From Adineta ricciae (Eukaryota > Rotifera > Eurotatoria > Adinetida > Adinetidae): a DNA stretch of 64,000 nt. Positions 44,910 through 56,692 of this stretch are shown here, piece after piece. The stretch spans positions 1 through 64,000 of the forward strand of contig CAJNOJ010000026.1 in assembly GCA_905250025.1 (NCBI GenBank), read 5' to 3'. The position numbers and the translations under genes were made by a program. The notes under the pieces are model-generated. The model worked only from the letters and a program-made list of their open reading frames with translations. It made no database searches and was not told where the DNA came from. How positions within the stretch are numbered: the stretch's first letter is position 1; each line of letters starts with the position of its first letter.

Positions 44910-47900
44910 TCAAAGAAAGAATCGATCTATAATCAATACTCTCAATAATGATAACTTACCAGGCACGCAACTTGGTCTCTCAGCTGGCAACCATCGACCA
45001 TGGACACATGTCAAACCAGTTGGCCCTTGAAGACCATATCCTATATAGAAAAGAAATATAAAAGAAAGATTACGAACACTCTCTTACCTAAGTCACATTC
45101 GAATTCGATGGTTCGGCCATGATTAACAGTAGGTATGTATGAACGAAATTCGCTTCGAGTAGGTACTGCTGATATACGTTCATCGTTAAGTACAACATAG
45201 ATGGTTCCGTGTTCTAAAGGGCCAGGATTGGGACAAAAGACTATATATAAATACGAGGAAGAGTCGTTAATTAATTCTTTTTTCTGTAGGAAAAAAATCT
45301 TTGATCATTACTTGGTAGACATTTAGGTAGTTCTTTTGGTAACCAAAGTCCATACTGGCATGTAACTGTTGTAAAATTATGATTTTCAAGTCTATAACCA
45401 GGAAAGCATCTATATTTTGCAATTGAACTATGCATAGTTGAATGAAAGATTGTTCGACCATTGTTTATTGATGGCGGATGTTCTTCACACGATTTTGGTA
45501 CACAACGCGCATGATGAGATAATCTTCCATCTTCGAGACATTCGACCATTCCCGATTCGTTCACAGGTTGAAAATCTTGACTGCATGTATAAGAGAATGA
45601 TGTACCCATTTGGAACAATGTACCTGCTGGAATTGTTGTCGTTGCAATATTACGTAGAAAGAGTATGTGTGGTACAGTGCACATCGATGGAACTTTACGG
45701 CAAGTAGGCTGTTTGGAGAGGGTACCATTGATGCAACGTATTGTTTCGTTATTGAGTGGAGAAGAACTATTGTTCTTGCAAATATATTCGACTATTTCTT
45801 TGTGGCGATAGAATCGTTTTGAGAATAGAACTTCATTATTATGCACTCGACAACCTAAATACAAAAATATAAGATGACGTGTATTCGTTTGGTTTGAACT
45901 TACCAATGTAACATTTCGGAACTCTGGGAAAGGTTTTACCTTGTCTACAGAAGACGCGACGGCGATGCCTTAGGTGACCACAAACATATTCCAATCGACT
46001 GCCATCTTTCATTATTTTCATGGACGGATCGTGATTGACATAACGAGCAGTTGGGGGCAGAAATGGAATTGAGCAAGAAATCGGTTCTATTTGTAGAGAA
46101 AAACAACGAAGTACTGATGTGGGAAAGAGATGCTTTGAAGGAAACCTGCACAAATGGGAATGTTCGGTACCCAACTGCCGTTGACGTGACATTTCGACAC
46201 GCGCGACCCTTTCAATGTTAAATTGTTCGGGCAATGAAATTTAACGATTGAATCAATTGAATATTGCGATAAATTTTGATTGGAAAGTAATTCAACATAT
46301 CCATTGAAATTTGTCTGAGGATCCTTACATGTGATTGCTAAACCGGTCAGATAGTTATCACTTGAAGACAGATTTTTAAATATTAATCAAAACTTACGTT
46401 CACATACAGGTGATTTCGGTTGCCATTCACCTGCGAGACATTTTAAAATTGAAGATCCTTGCAGATGATAACCATCTTCACAAGTGTATTGAACAGTATC
46501 ATTTGTTGTTCGGTCAGGTTGAATGATTTCTCCATGTGTAACTAACGGTGGTGCACCGCATGACTTCTCTAACAACAAAATACCAAGTCAATGAAATCTT
46601 CGTAATGTTTGTTTTTTACTTTGACAAACAGGCATTGAACCTGACCATAGACCATTCTCTTGACACGCTCGAGTCGTGTGTTTGCCAACAAGTTCAAAGC
46701 CATCATTACAAAAAAATGCAATGATATTTGGATAGTCAAATCGTTCACCACTTAAAAACCCGTCACGTAATACACCCGGTGGACCACAATCGATTGCTAT
46801 TTGAAAAACAAGTTCACTTTTCAACTAACAACGAACCGTTCGTATAACTTACGAATACATTTCAGCGTCGCAAATGTCCATTGACCTAGAAAAGCACATT
46901 CGGATGTTGTTGTACCATTTCTATGTGAATGAAAAATAACACCTAAGTACATCTGTTCAAAGGCACATCTCTTGTTATGATTCATACCCGACAAAGCCGG
47001 TTAGACATGTATATTGAATTGAATAACCAGCATGAAATGTTGTAATACTACTTGGAATATCATTAACTGCATTAGCGATATCAGGTGGTCGAGGACAAAA
47101 AACTAATATGAAACACAAAGAAGAACAGAACAAAATCAATTGTAGTCGATGACATTTTTAACTTTATCATAATTATCTTCAATTCATTGAACACTATAAC
47201 AAGTCTAGACTCGTACATAATAGAAACTGAACACCTAAGTTGATGTTTGTATCCTTATCTCAGTATATATTGGAGTAATCAAAAAGATGATCATCTTGAC
47301 AAATTCAATTACTTCATACCTTCTTTTGTGCAATAAGGAACGGAATCACTCGGTCCCCACCACATATCCCCTTGGCAATGCCGATGTTTTGGACCTTCAA
47401 GAACGAAACCAGCTTCACATTCGTAGGTTGCGCGTGAGCCAAATTTATTCTCATTGGAATACACGATCCTTCCATGATCAGGCGGTGCGAGAAACGGACA
47501 ACTAATGCCTAAAATGAAGCAGGAGATTCTCTGCAAGTAAGAAGATGATACTGAAAAGTTTACCTCGTTTGACACAAGACATGCCGCAGTCATAGTCGCA
47601 CACACACGAACGGTATCGACTACGACAATCGCTATCGTCAAAACAGGATTTGAAGCATTGTCGTTGTCGAGTTACGTCACGTTTTCTTGGACAATATGAC
47701 AGATCGCGAATCCAATAAGCTGAAAATGGAAGAAATCGGTCAGACTGATTAATTGATTTTTAAGCACTCACGCTATAGTCATAGAAACAGAAGCAAAAAA
47801 AGAAAGAAATGTCTATTAAAATAACATTAGTCTAATTTGATTGCTCCTCCCTCTGACCTTGTTTTACTCTACTTCTTCACTCAATCAAAACAAAAAGAAA

Positions 47901-48043
47901 TTCATTGTGACCAAATAACTCCGGTCTACGTCAACGCCCTCCGATTATTTGAAATTGAACTTACCTTCGGTTAAACTGACCAACTGCCAGACAACGAAGA
48001 ATTGCAGAAGATGAGAAGACGTTTTGATTTTACTTGTCCTCAT
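44910..48043 (-). CDS. Secreted WAP plus sushi (CCP) repeat protein, LEV-9/Hasp-like
   Basis: Exon 1 (47965-48043) encodes a signal peptide (LLQFFVVWQLVSLTEA). The next exon has an eight-cysteine WAP-like module (YCPRKRDVTRQRQC, CFDDSDCRSRYRSCVCDYDCGMSCV). About ten sushi/CCP domains follow, recognisable by Cys-Pro starts, 'HGRI' or 'NG' turns and a Trp before the last Cys. They include CPFLAPPDHGRI, CGPPGVLRDGF, CGAPPLVTHGEII, CSIPFLPPTARY, CEEHPPSINNGRT and CPNPGPLEHGT. This order (signal, WAP, then a row of CCPs) is that of nematode LEV-9 and fly Hasp, secreted scaffolds that cluster acetylcholine receptors at synapses. The C-terminal exon (short, stop at 44910) is the least certain part. 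Exons are separated by roughly 50-130 bp. Confidence 0.7.
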
Positions 48044-49858
48044 TGGAGAGTAAACCGAATCATCTGAAGCAAAATAGAAAAAGGAGAAAAAAAGAGTACT
48101 CACATATCTATTCCCTTATTCTCATAACGAAAAATAATCAAAAAATCTTCCATTCCAGAGTTTGTAATACGTTCCTCTGAATACCACTGGAACGGTCTAA
48201 ACTATTCACAAGAATTTATACATACTTACAGTTTGTACTAACTACCGTCACCTGTCAAATCAACAATATAATTGATCGTTATATCCAAATATGAACTTCT
48301 AAGCAAGGGAATAAAGAGAGAGAGTGAGTAAGAGAGCGAGAGAGAGAACGAAAGAACAAAGAGCGATAGAGAGAAAGAGAAACTGTTCTATTTAGAACCG
48401 AAGAGAACAACTCCATGTAATTTGTCTTATTTGATTCTTAATCAAAGATTCAAATGGTTCTAATCATCATTTGCGTTAACCTGACTGGAACTGAAAGCTA
48501 CTTTGAACTTGCCATCATTGTGTGTGAATACGCAAGTAAATGTACAAGCATAGTAAGAATTACCTTGTGAATAAATCTTTTGAGATCAACCAGACAGCAT
48601 TGAATGAATGTTACTTGGCGACTCTCATGAGACTAGAGAAAATGTTGAAACGAGAAAGAGAAACTTCAGTCAAGATGAGTTGCCTAACTCCAAAAACGAA
48701 CATATCGATAAGCTGGACACTTGAATATGCGATGATGCGAAAAAAGTTTTCTTTTTGCGCACATACAATCAAGTCCGGAAGCTTCTTATTTGTCCAATAT
48801 ATTCATAAGTATCCTATCAAAAACTTGTCTCGTATTTTTATAAGAAGTTCATCGATATTGCATAAGCAGATTTGGTGATGATGATGATGATGGTGCTCGT
48901 CCGACTATCAACATCAAAATTCAAAAGAGAAAAGCAATTCTCGATTCGCGCAATCGAAAAGCAATGTATGTAACATATTGGATTGAACGTCAATCATGAT
49001 AGATAACAAAATGTTTCGTTTATATGAATGCAAGACGAATATCGTTCGCTACTCTTTCAATCCCGATGAGCTTTGTACAATGTTCAAGATAGTCTTGAGA
49101 CGTCTGTTTTGAATATTATTAGTCATCGATGATAAGTATTATTGAAATATCCCGAGGTGACTACATAAAAAAAAAAGTCAAAGTAAAATTGCTTCTTTTC
49201 TCCATCTTCGATACAATGCCTAATGAGTGAGCACGATGTCGTCAATGAGAGCCCTCTTTTACGTCGATGATTATATCTCATTGGTTGGACATAAAACAAA
49301 TAAATGACGTGAGAACGAATCTTCTTCGAACGATCGATCGGTCGAGTTGCACACACTGGGCGATGCTACTATGACTGTCCGCTACGCTGATTAATATTTA
49401 CGAAATAAAAATCTCACTAAATATGATCAATCTCTCGTGCCTGTCTTTCGTTCTTTTTCTTTTGTCAATAATGACAACAAAACGAATCATACATTGATCT
49501 CAACCGAAGAGTATCTTTTTTTTGCATTTTTTTTCTTCTTATTCTTCTATAACCGGAAATATATATGTAGATGTGTGTGTATATTAAAAACCAATGAGGA
49601 GGGATCTTTAGAATGAATAAAGTTTGTTCTCTTTCTTTCATATTGGTAATATATGTGTGTATGCTTTTTTGTGCTTCTCATTTTCTTTTTTTACGCTTGG
49701 ATTCTATCAATTAATCACGTGAATACGATGTGTGCCCTCTACCGATAGGTGTTGTTATTGTTTTAGAGTATTCTTGAAATGACAAACAACTAGAATGGTA
49801 AATCCTTAGTTCTTTTTTCTTTCTGTTTAGATATGAAAAAAACGACAATTATTTTAGA
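48044..49858. other. Gene-free stretch with GA-rich tract
   Basis: This is the shared upstream flank of two divergent genes. It includes a GA-rich tract at about 48315-48385 and pyrimidine-rich tracts near 49440-49700. A plus-strand open frame at 48540-48878 has no recognisable content. Promoters for the sushi gene and Tousled-like kinase should lie here. Confidence 0.4.
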
Positions 49859-52850
49859 ATGAATCTCGTTTCAAAGCCCACAGAAAATCAATTCAATTCT
49901 CGTGGTAAAAATCCGATAAAAGCAGCTTTTCTCAAGAAAATAATTACGATTTGTTTTTTTTCCTTCGAAATTTCAGGTCAAGATGTACTTCCTTTAACAT
50001 TCAGATTATTTCCCCAACGTAGTGATTCTGTCGATAATCGTGCACCACCCTCCAATAACGGTTTACAACGCGTATGCGACTCATCTTCTTCTTCGAATAA
50101 CTGACTCTCCTGATTCTCATCGTTTTGTTTAGCATTTATCTCAACAAGACATCGTCAATCCTCCCGATAGTGAAATTCTCGATTTTCAAACCATTCCAAC
50201 GTCACCATTTCGTTTATTTGGTTCAACAACATCTGTATCGAATTCCAATCCAGTAAAAAAGCACTCAGCAACGGATAAAGTACGACGAAAGCGAGCGCCC
50301 AAAACCGATGATAATTCTGACGGACAAAAAGTAAAACGACGTAAAAGTGATATGAATATGAGCCAATCCAAACAACAACAAACAGAACCTGTAGTATCTA
50401 CGATGTTACTACAATCATCTGCGGAGAAGAAATATTCTACTGAGACAAACAAAGTAAAAGCGAAGACAATGATTGATTTCTTATCTTTCGGTTTTCCACA
50501 GAATGTTGCGAATTATCGCGAAATTGGATTCTCTCCTGCCTCGTCTGCACAAAGTGATTCGTGTTCTAATTCAAATCATACATCCGAATCATCGAGTATA
50601 TCAACAGTCAATTCCAAACTAACTCAGGTAAAATAGCACGGTGCTTTTGATTCGATTCTTGATAGAGTGATGCTCTTTAGACTGAAATCACGGGATCGAT
50701 AAATTCTGCATCCAGCGAACTTGATGCCAAGAACAGTCAAATACAAAGTTTAACTAGAGTAAGAATTGAGAAAGTTGAGTTCTTTCGAAAAAAAGAATCG
50801 TTATTTGTTGTCTTTTTCTAGGAACGAGATGAGTTACGTCGACAAATAGCCGAAACGAAAAAAGATTTCGACAAACAAAGTAATATCCTGCAAAAATGCC
50901 TGGCTGTGAATAAAAAATTACTCGTCGAAAAGGTATGTTTAATGATTAGTATCATGACGGAAGAACGAAAAATGAAATTCTCTTCCTTGTTTAGTCAACA
51001 TTAGAACGCAAACAAGCACGACAAAAATGTATGGAGAATCGATTACGATTAGGTCAATTTGTGACACAACGACAAGGCGCAACATTTGTAGAAAATTGGA
51101 CAGACGGTTCCGCATTTACTGATATTACTAAGTACGATCGAATTTTCCTTGTTCGTTTGCTTTTTCCATTCTGACCTCATGAAAATTTTCTTTTAGACAG
51201 CAAGAAATGCTACAACGAGCGCGAGAAGAACTCGACCGTGAACGGCGTAATCTACTACGTCGCCGACCGAATTGTGAAGTGAAAGAGAAACCGCCGAAAA
51301 CACCGAATTCCAAATCCAGAACGAAGGATCGCACGGGTGGATTTGTACCTCAAGATGAAAGTAGCAATGACGATATGAAGACAAGCAATGATGCAAATAA
51401 AGCGTAAGTAGAACGAAGTGTACAAAATCAATTGTTTCAATTTCTTTCGTCGTGTGTTCGTCTACCACAGGTTATTAGTCAGTGATTGGAATGAATCAGA
51501 TGAAATCCTACGTTTGCGTCAAGCATCGCTGAAGAAAGAAGAGATGGATCTTCAAATAGAATATGAAAAACTCGAAAGAGAGCGAAATTTGCATATACGC
51601 GAATTGAAACGTATCTACAATGAAGATCATTCCAGGTAAATGAGATGAATAAACACATTTGACGTTTATTTGTCGTTATTCTAGATTCCAAGATCATCCT
51701 GTGCTCAATGAGCGATATCTACTATTAACATTGATTGGAAAAGGTGGTTTCAGTGAAGTTCATAAAGTAAATAAACTTGTTGTATAGTACTTTTTCAGTA
51801 TTATCCTCAATCTTTATAGGCATTCTGCTTGAAAGAACAACGATATGTTGCAGTTAAAGTTCATCAACTCAACAAAGAATGGAAAGAAGAAAAGAAAGCG
51901 AATTACATCAAGTAAGAATCATTCCTTGAATCAAAACTAATTGTTATATCTCGTTGTTTATAGACATGCATTGCGTGAATGTGATATACTCAAAACACTT
52001 GACCATCCTCGAATTGTTCGCTTGTACGATGTATTCGAAATTGATAGCGATTCGTAAGCGTGAAATACTTCCATTTACGTTTCATCTCACATCGGAGTAT
52101 TTGTTTAGATTCTGTACTGTCCTTGAATATATCGAAGGCAATGACATTGATTTCTTCTTAAAACAACATAAATATATTCCAGAGAAAGAAGCTCGATCAG
52201 TCGTTATGCAAACTGTCAGCGCGCTAAGATATTTGAACAATGGCATCAAACCACCTGTGATTCATTTCGATCTTAAACCGGCGAATATCTTATTGGGCAC
52301 TGCTACCAGTAGCGGAGAAATCAAAATCACAGATTTCGGCTTAAGTAAACAGATGTGCGAAGACACCTATGATCCTGAACACGGCATGGATTTAACTTCG
52401 CAAGGTGCAGGAACCTATTGGTATCTTCCGCCCGAAGTGTTTGTTCAAGGACCGAACCCTCCAAAAATCTCTTCAAAAGTCGATGTATGGAGTTTAGGTT
52501 GTATTTTTTTCCAGTGTTTATACGGACGAAAACCTTATGGACATAATCAATCCCAAGCTGCAATATTAGAAAATCAAACAATACTAAAAGCCAAAGAAGT
52601 CGAATTTCCAGCCAAACCAATCGTATCCGATGGAGCAAAAGTAAGTGCAAAACATGAACCTATTAACAATCGAAACCGAAACCGATTCTCTTAGACATTC
52701 ATCAGACGTTGTTTAACGTACAATGTCCGCGATCGGCCAGATGTAAATCAATTGAGTGATGATGAATATCTTCGTTCATATCCGAAACGTTCGACAACAA
52801 GTGCATCAGCTCGAACAGCTCAACTATCCATGAATGACAGTTCGAACTGA
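49859..52850 (+). CDS. TLK: Tousled-like kinase
   Basis: TLKs are nuclear Ser/Thr kinases that phosphorylate the histone chaperone ASF1 during DNA replication. At least ten exons join in frame; the first (49859-49904) and second (49977-50071) are short. The N-terminal half is Ser-rich with basic clusters suitable for nuclear import ([17 protein letters not shown]). A central coiled coil follows ([31 protein letters not shown]). The C-terminal kinase domain shows [17 protein letters not shown], the family-type [11 protein letters not shown] in place of [24 protein letters not shown] and the long [12 protein letters not shown] stretch that is characteristic of TLKs. The C-terminal tail is short and Ser/Thr-rich (stop 52850). 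The start is the first in-frame ATG, but an extra upstream exon is possible. Confidence 0.9.
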
Positions 52851-53692
52851 TCCCATAATAGTATCTTATATTTATAATTACATATACATATATATTTTTC
52901 TTTCTTTCTTTCTTTCTACAAATACGCGTAAAGACGCTCTAAACAGAATATCTATACGTGTGTATATACAAACACAAAGAATAAAACGTGAACATCATCG
53001 ATTTGTCACTTTCTTTTTTTTCTTAAATTCAGTTTTTCTTGTTCTTTCTTATTCTCTTCAACTGTATGAGAGTGTAAATAGAGATGATCTAGTTCAGTTT
53101 TCTTTTCTTGTTTTTTCTTTCTTTTTGGTTTTTCCTTTGTCCGTGTCTATATTCTCTATAGCAGAAGCAAACAAACCCGGAGACAATTGTCATGGTGCTG
53201 ATTATTTCAACAGAAACGAATTTCAACATATTTTTTCCTTTCATTCACCTACATTGTCTTCGAATTGTCATTTCCTCTTCTTCATTCTTCTTTGTCTTGG
53301 ATTTCACAAATATGCACACACTTTCTCGTTTGCTTTCATCATCTTTTGTACTGTCTCTACGTGTGTATGTTTCATCTTCTCTTTAATATGGACTCAATAT
53401 ATGCGTTCTTTTCTGTTTGAAATAAAGAAACGAAGAAAATCTTATCTGTTTCTCGTTGTCTCAGGCATCAGATTCGATAAAGATAAATATTGACATTCAA
53501 ATATTGATAAATCAGTGAAAAAAAAACGTCGTCGAACGTGCTAACCTATTTCAATAGGGTGGCCATACGACTTCAATACATTTTATTTACGCACTACCGA
53601 TGAAAAGATGCATTGAAGCAGTGCTAATCGAATGTTGATATTTGCTAGTATCGCGTATTGAAAACGTCGCTATTTGTAGATAAAACAGTATC
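52851..53692. other. Intergenic / 3' UTR, T-rich
   Basis: A very T-rich stretch downstream of TLK with a TTTC run near 52899-52917. It gives long hydrophobic open frames on the plus strand (for example 52834-53493) made almost wholly of Phe, Ser, Leu and Ile; these are composition artefacts. The promoter of the anamorsin-like gene lies at the right end. Confidence 0.5.
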
Positions 53693-54575
53693 ATGGACGA
53701 TATACTTGGTAATGCCAAAAATATTCTCATTATATGGACAGTGGATGCTGATCAAGACAAGCTGTCGGCGTTTCAAGATACATTGCGAACGAAATCGAAA
53801 ACAGCGCAAATTGCGCCTGAGAAAGTGCAAGACTTCTCACAATGTAAGTCGAATTCTGAAATTGTTAGAAAACAATGAGTTCTGTTTTGAAAATCAATCA
53901 GCTCGACGTGCGCAATCTTCGATCGATCTGATTTTCTTCGATTTGATCAATAAGAAGGATTCCGCAATCGATACTGACCTAATCACTCAATTTTTTCGTA
54001 CACTCCGTCCAAATGGTTATCTGTTCACTCACATCGAACATACTGAACAAGCTCGGATTATCAATAACTTCAAAATGTGCGGATTTGATAGTTGCAATCC
54101 ACTGGATTCCAATTCGTCATTCTTAATTGAAAACAAGAGTGATGAAGTGAAAAAACTGGGCTCGCTGTGGTTATGTCAAAAGCCGTCCTTTGACATTGGC
54201 TATTCCGTTCCATTACAACGGCCAGGTGTTGCTCTAATGAGGCAGATTTCTGGAGTGGGCAGAGGTAGAAAAATGTGGACAGTAGACCATGATGACAGCG
54301 AAGATGATTCGGTGGATATTCATGGCTTTCAAGGCGCCGATAATGAACAGAAAGCGAACGTCCAAAGTAAGCATTCACGTAAAATCTCATTTGAATGACT
54401 TAACAAGAAAATTGTCGTCTGGCTTAGACAAGAAACAAAGTCAAATGTACGATTTTTCTATTTAGATTCCTTTGGTAATACAAAATCGACTAATAATATC
54501 CCATCTACTACAAGTACTTCATCTTCACCTAAATCCAGTGATCACTTTCCTAAGCCAATGATGTCCGATGTATAA
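53693..54575 (+). CDS. Anamorsin (CIAPIN1/Dre2)-like protein lacking the Fe-S C-terminus
   Basis: Three exons (53693-53843, 53902-54366, 54466-54575) join to 241 residues. Anamorsin supplies electrons for cytosolic Fe-S assembly through two C-terminal clusters (CxCxC-type and twin Cx2C). Residues 1-150 follow its methyltransferase-like domain: MDDILGNAKNILIIWTVD, IDLIFFDLINK, FFRTLRPNGYLFTHIEHTE. Next comes the linker with QKPSFDIGYS and KMWTVDHDDSEDDSVDI, parallel to KKPNFEVGSS and LWTLSANDMEDDSMDLI in human. The last exon instead encodes a Ser/Thr/Pro-rich tail of 36 residues (SFGNTKSTNN to PKPMMSDV) with no cysteine at all, so neither cluster can form. It ends in a TAA. I could not find Cys-rich codons in the following kilobase. 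Confidence 0.7.
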
Positions 54576-55709
54576 ATGCACAACTAAATTTTCCTAACTC
54601 GATCTGTGATGAATAATCTCTTCTATATATCTTCGAATATTTTTTTATCTGACTTCTTGTTTGTTTTTCTAATTTCTAAGTAAACCACTAACACGAGTAC
54701 TAATCTGCATAGTGTATCTTATTTTCTTTTGATAAAATATCATAGGTTTTAGAAAGTTGAAATAAACAACATTTTTGATCCCTTGAAATGAGTTACCCCA
54801 TCAATTCACTACTCGTTTATTCATCAGATTTCGTTTCATTTAGTAATAAAAATATCATTAGGAATTCTAAAACATGATCAGTAACGAAAGCGTCGGAGTA
54901 CGTTATATAATTTGCATAGTATGTTTTTATTATTCATTTCCTTCCGTTCAGTTGTAAACATCGTTATGCAGTAGTGATTATGAATTCTGAACAAGACACA
55001 ACGAAATATCGTTCGGCAAATATTTCTTCACTGTGAAGTCAAATTGAACTACGTAGTTGTTACAAATGACAAAAATAATATCCTATTCCAGAGATGAATT
55101 AGCTAATTGAAATGATTAACTATGAATTTTTCTTCGAGAAATAAGTTTGCATGTTGCAAACACTTAGTGTTCATCATACAACGAACATTTCTGACATTGA
55201 TTGATGCGTACGGTTTTCAAATATAGATTTGATTAGATTATAAGCCTCTTTTCACAGGACAACACCACCGTACTTGTCTATCAAATGAACCTTCCAATGT
55301 ATTTTAATATTCTTAATGCCACCCTCATGTATACCGTCTTTTTATTCATAATATTTATAGCCTCACACATGACAACTGTTCTAACCTGTGAAGTCTAATG
55401 TGCGAGAACATGGTTTAATAAACAAAGAGAGAGAGAGAGAGAGAAACTAAACCGGTTCCATGTATTTCGTCTTCCCCCTCTCTCTCTCTCTCTGTCTGTC
55501 TGTCTGCCTGTCTCTCTTTCTTCTTCTCTCTATTTTCCCGATCGATGAAAAGCTTTATCGCTTGTCACGTTCTTTCTCATTTCCGCTTTGTGTAGGAGAG
55601 ATCATTTAAAAGATTCCTTGGCGCATTTCTATATCATCGAACTTCACCCGACATAACTTAGATCATTTCAAAACATTTCCCTTACATTCAATCACCGGAG
55701 AACTTCATC
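54576..55709. other. Gene-free stretch with GA/CT repeats
   Basis: An AATAAA signal (about 54761) follows the anamorsin-like gene. Further right a GA run (55425-55445) and a CT/TG-type run (55478-55520) lie about 32 bp apart and are complementary. This precedes the peptide-precursor gene; no coding frame was found. Confidence 0.5.
55425..55520. repeat. Facing (GA)n and (CT)n tracts
   Basis: A GA run of about 20 bp, then 32 bp of ordinary sequence, then a CT run grading into TGTC/TGCC units. Because the two tracts are complementary they could form a hairpin. They sit about 190-285 bp upstream of the start of the secreted peptide precursor. Confidence 0.7.
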
Positions 55710-56409
55710 ATGTTTGGCATTAGAAAACAACAAACCAGCTCGTCAATGACAATCTTCTTCTATCTATTTGTACTTCTTCTCATTCTCAATCAATTTCTCT
55801 TTGTTCGTTCGTTTCGATTAATGAACGATGATTTCGATCAGGTATGTCTATGAAACCTTCTTCGCGATCCATGTTGAACTAAAAGCGATTAACATAAACA
55901 TAATCCTTTGCCTTGACCTAAACGCAAGCGTTTCCAAGCAAAGAGATATTGACCTTGTCGTTAGTGATAAGATCACTTGAACTACCAGACGGATTTCTCT
56001 GTATATATTTATAAGGCGACACTATTGTTTCGCACACAAGGCTAACCGGGTCGACTGGAGAAAACAAAATCGATCAATTTATTCGTCTAATCATCTTAAT
56101 TGAGTACACTTTTTGCATGTCTGATATATGTCTTATTTTTAGGATGACGATGACGATGTACGACGTGCTCTTCGTCGACTATTGACCTTGGAAAACTTCG
56201 TTAGTCCAGTAGAGGATGCATTATACAATGAACAAGTCGTCGCATTACCAGCTGAATCAACCGTACAACGTAAGATCTACTGTTTGATTATCGAAACGCT
56301 TCTACATGAATACGTTTTAGGTCGATTTTGTTGTATGAGTCCACTCAGTGGTCGAAAACGTTCAATACGAGACTTAACCCGGCAACAAATGGCGAATCAT
56401 AATGCATAG
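55710..56409 (+). CDS. Secreted precursor, candidate prepro-neuropeptide
   Basis: Three exons (55710-55841, 56143-56269, 56321-56409) join in frame to 115 residues. Residues about 14-33 are a strong signal peptide (TIFFYLFVLLLILNQFLFVR). An acidic spacer (DQDDDDD) and two dibasic sites (VRRALRR) follow, then a segment of about 36 residues. The end is the striking part: a dibasic RR, the stretch FCCMSPLSG, then RKR. A Gly directly before a basic triplet is the usual signal for cleavage and C-terminal amidation, so an eight-residue FCCMSPLS-amide can be predicted. The splice in the last exon is required to make this; without it the frame encodes a different sequence. I know no peptide family with this sequence. 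It could instead be a small secreted protein that is not processed. AATAAA signals lie at about 56475. Confidence 0.6.
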
Positions 56410-56692
56410 CAGTTTGTTATTCAGTTAGAAAGCATGCAATTCTTGCTCATATCATTCTTATTTATCGATGTCAATAAAGAATAAAAAAAAGAAACTATTA
56501 CTAGTGCATTTGTCTTGTCTCGTTTTCAAGATTGTATATTTAAATAATCATAAAACAAAATAAGAGAAAAAATATTGCTCTGAAAAAATAGAATTATTGT
56601 TTTCTGTAAGAAGAGAAAGACGAAGGAGAGGGTATTTAATAGCATCATGCAATTCCGTGTATTCAGACCGGTCCTAGAAAGAAAGATTTCAA

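Noticed and set aside
52834..53493. Long plus-strand open frame of 219 codons, very hydrophobic
   Set aside because: It begins inside the end of the TLK coding region and is made of T-rich DNA (mostly Phe, Ser, Leu, Ile). This is 3' UTR composition, not a membrane protein.
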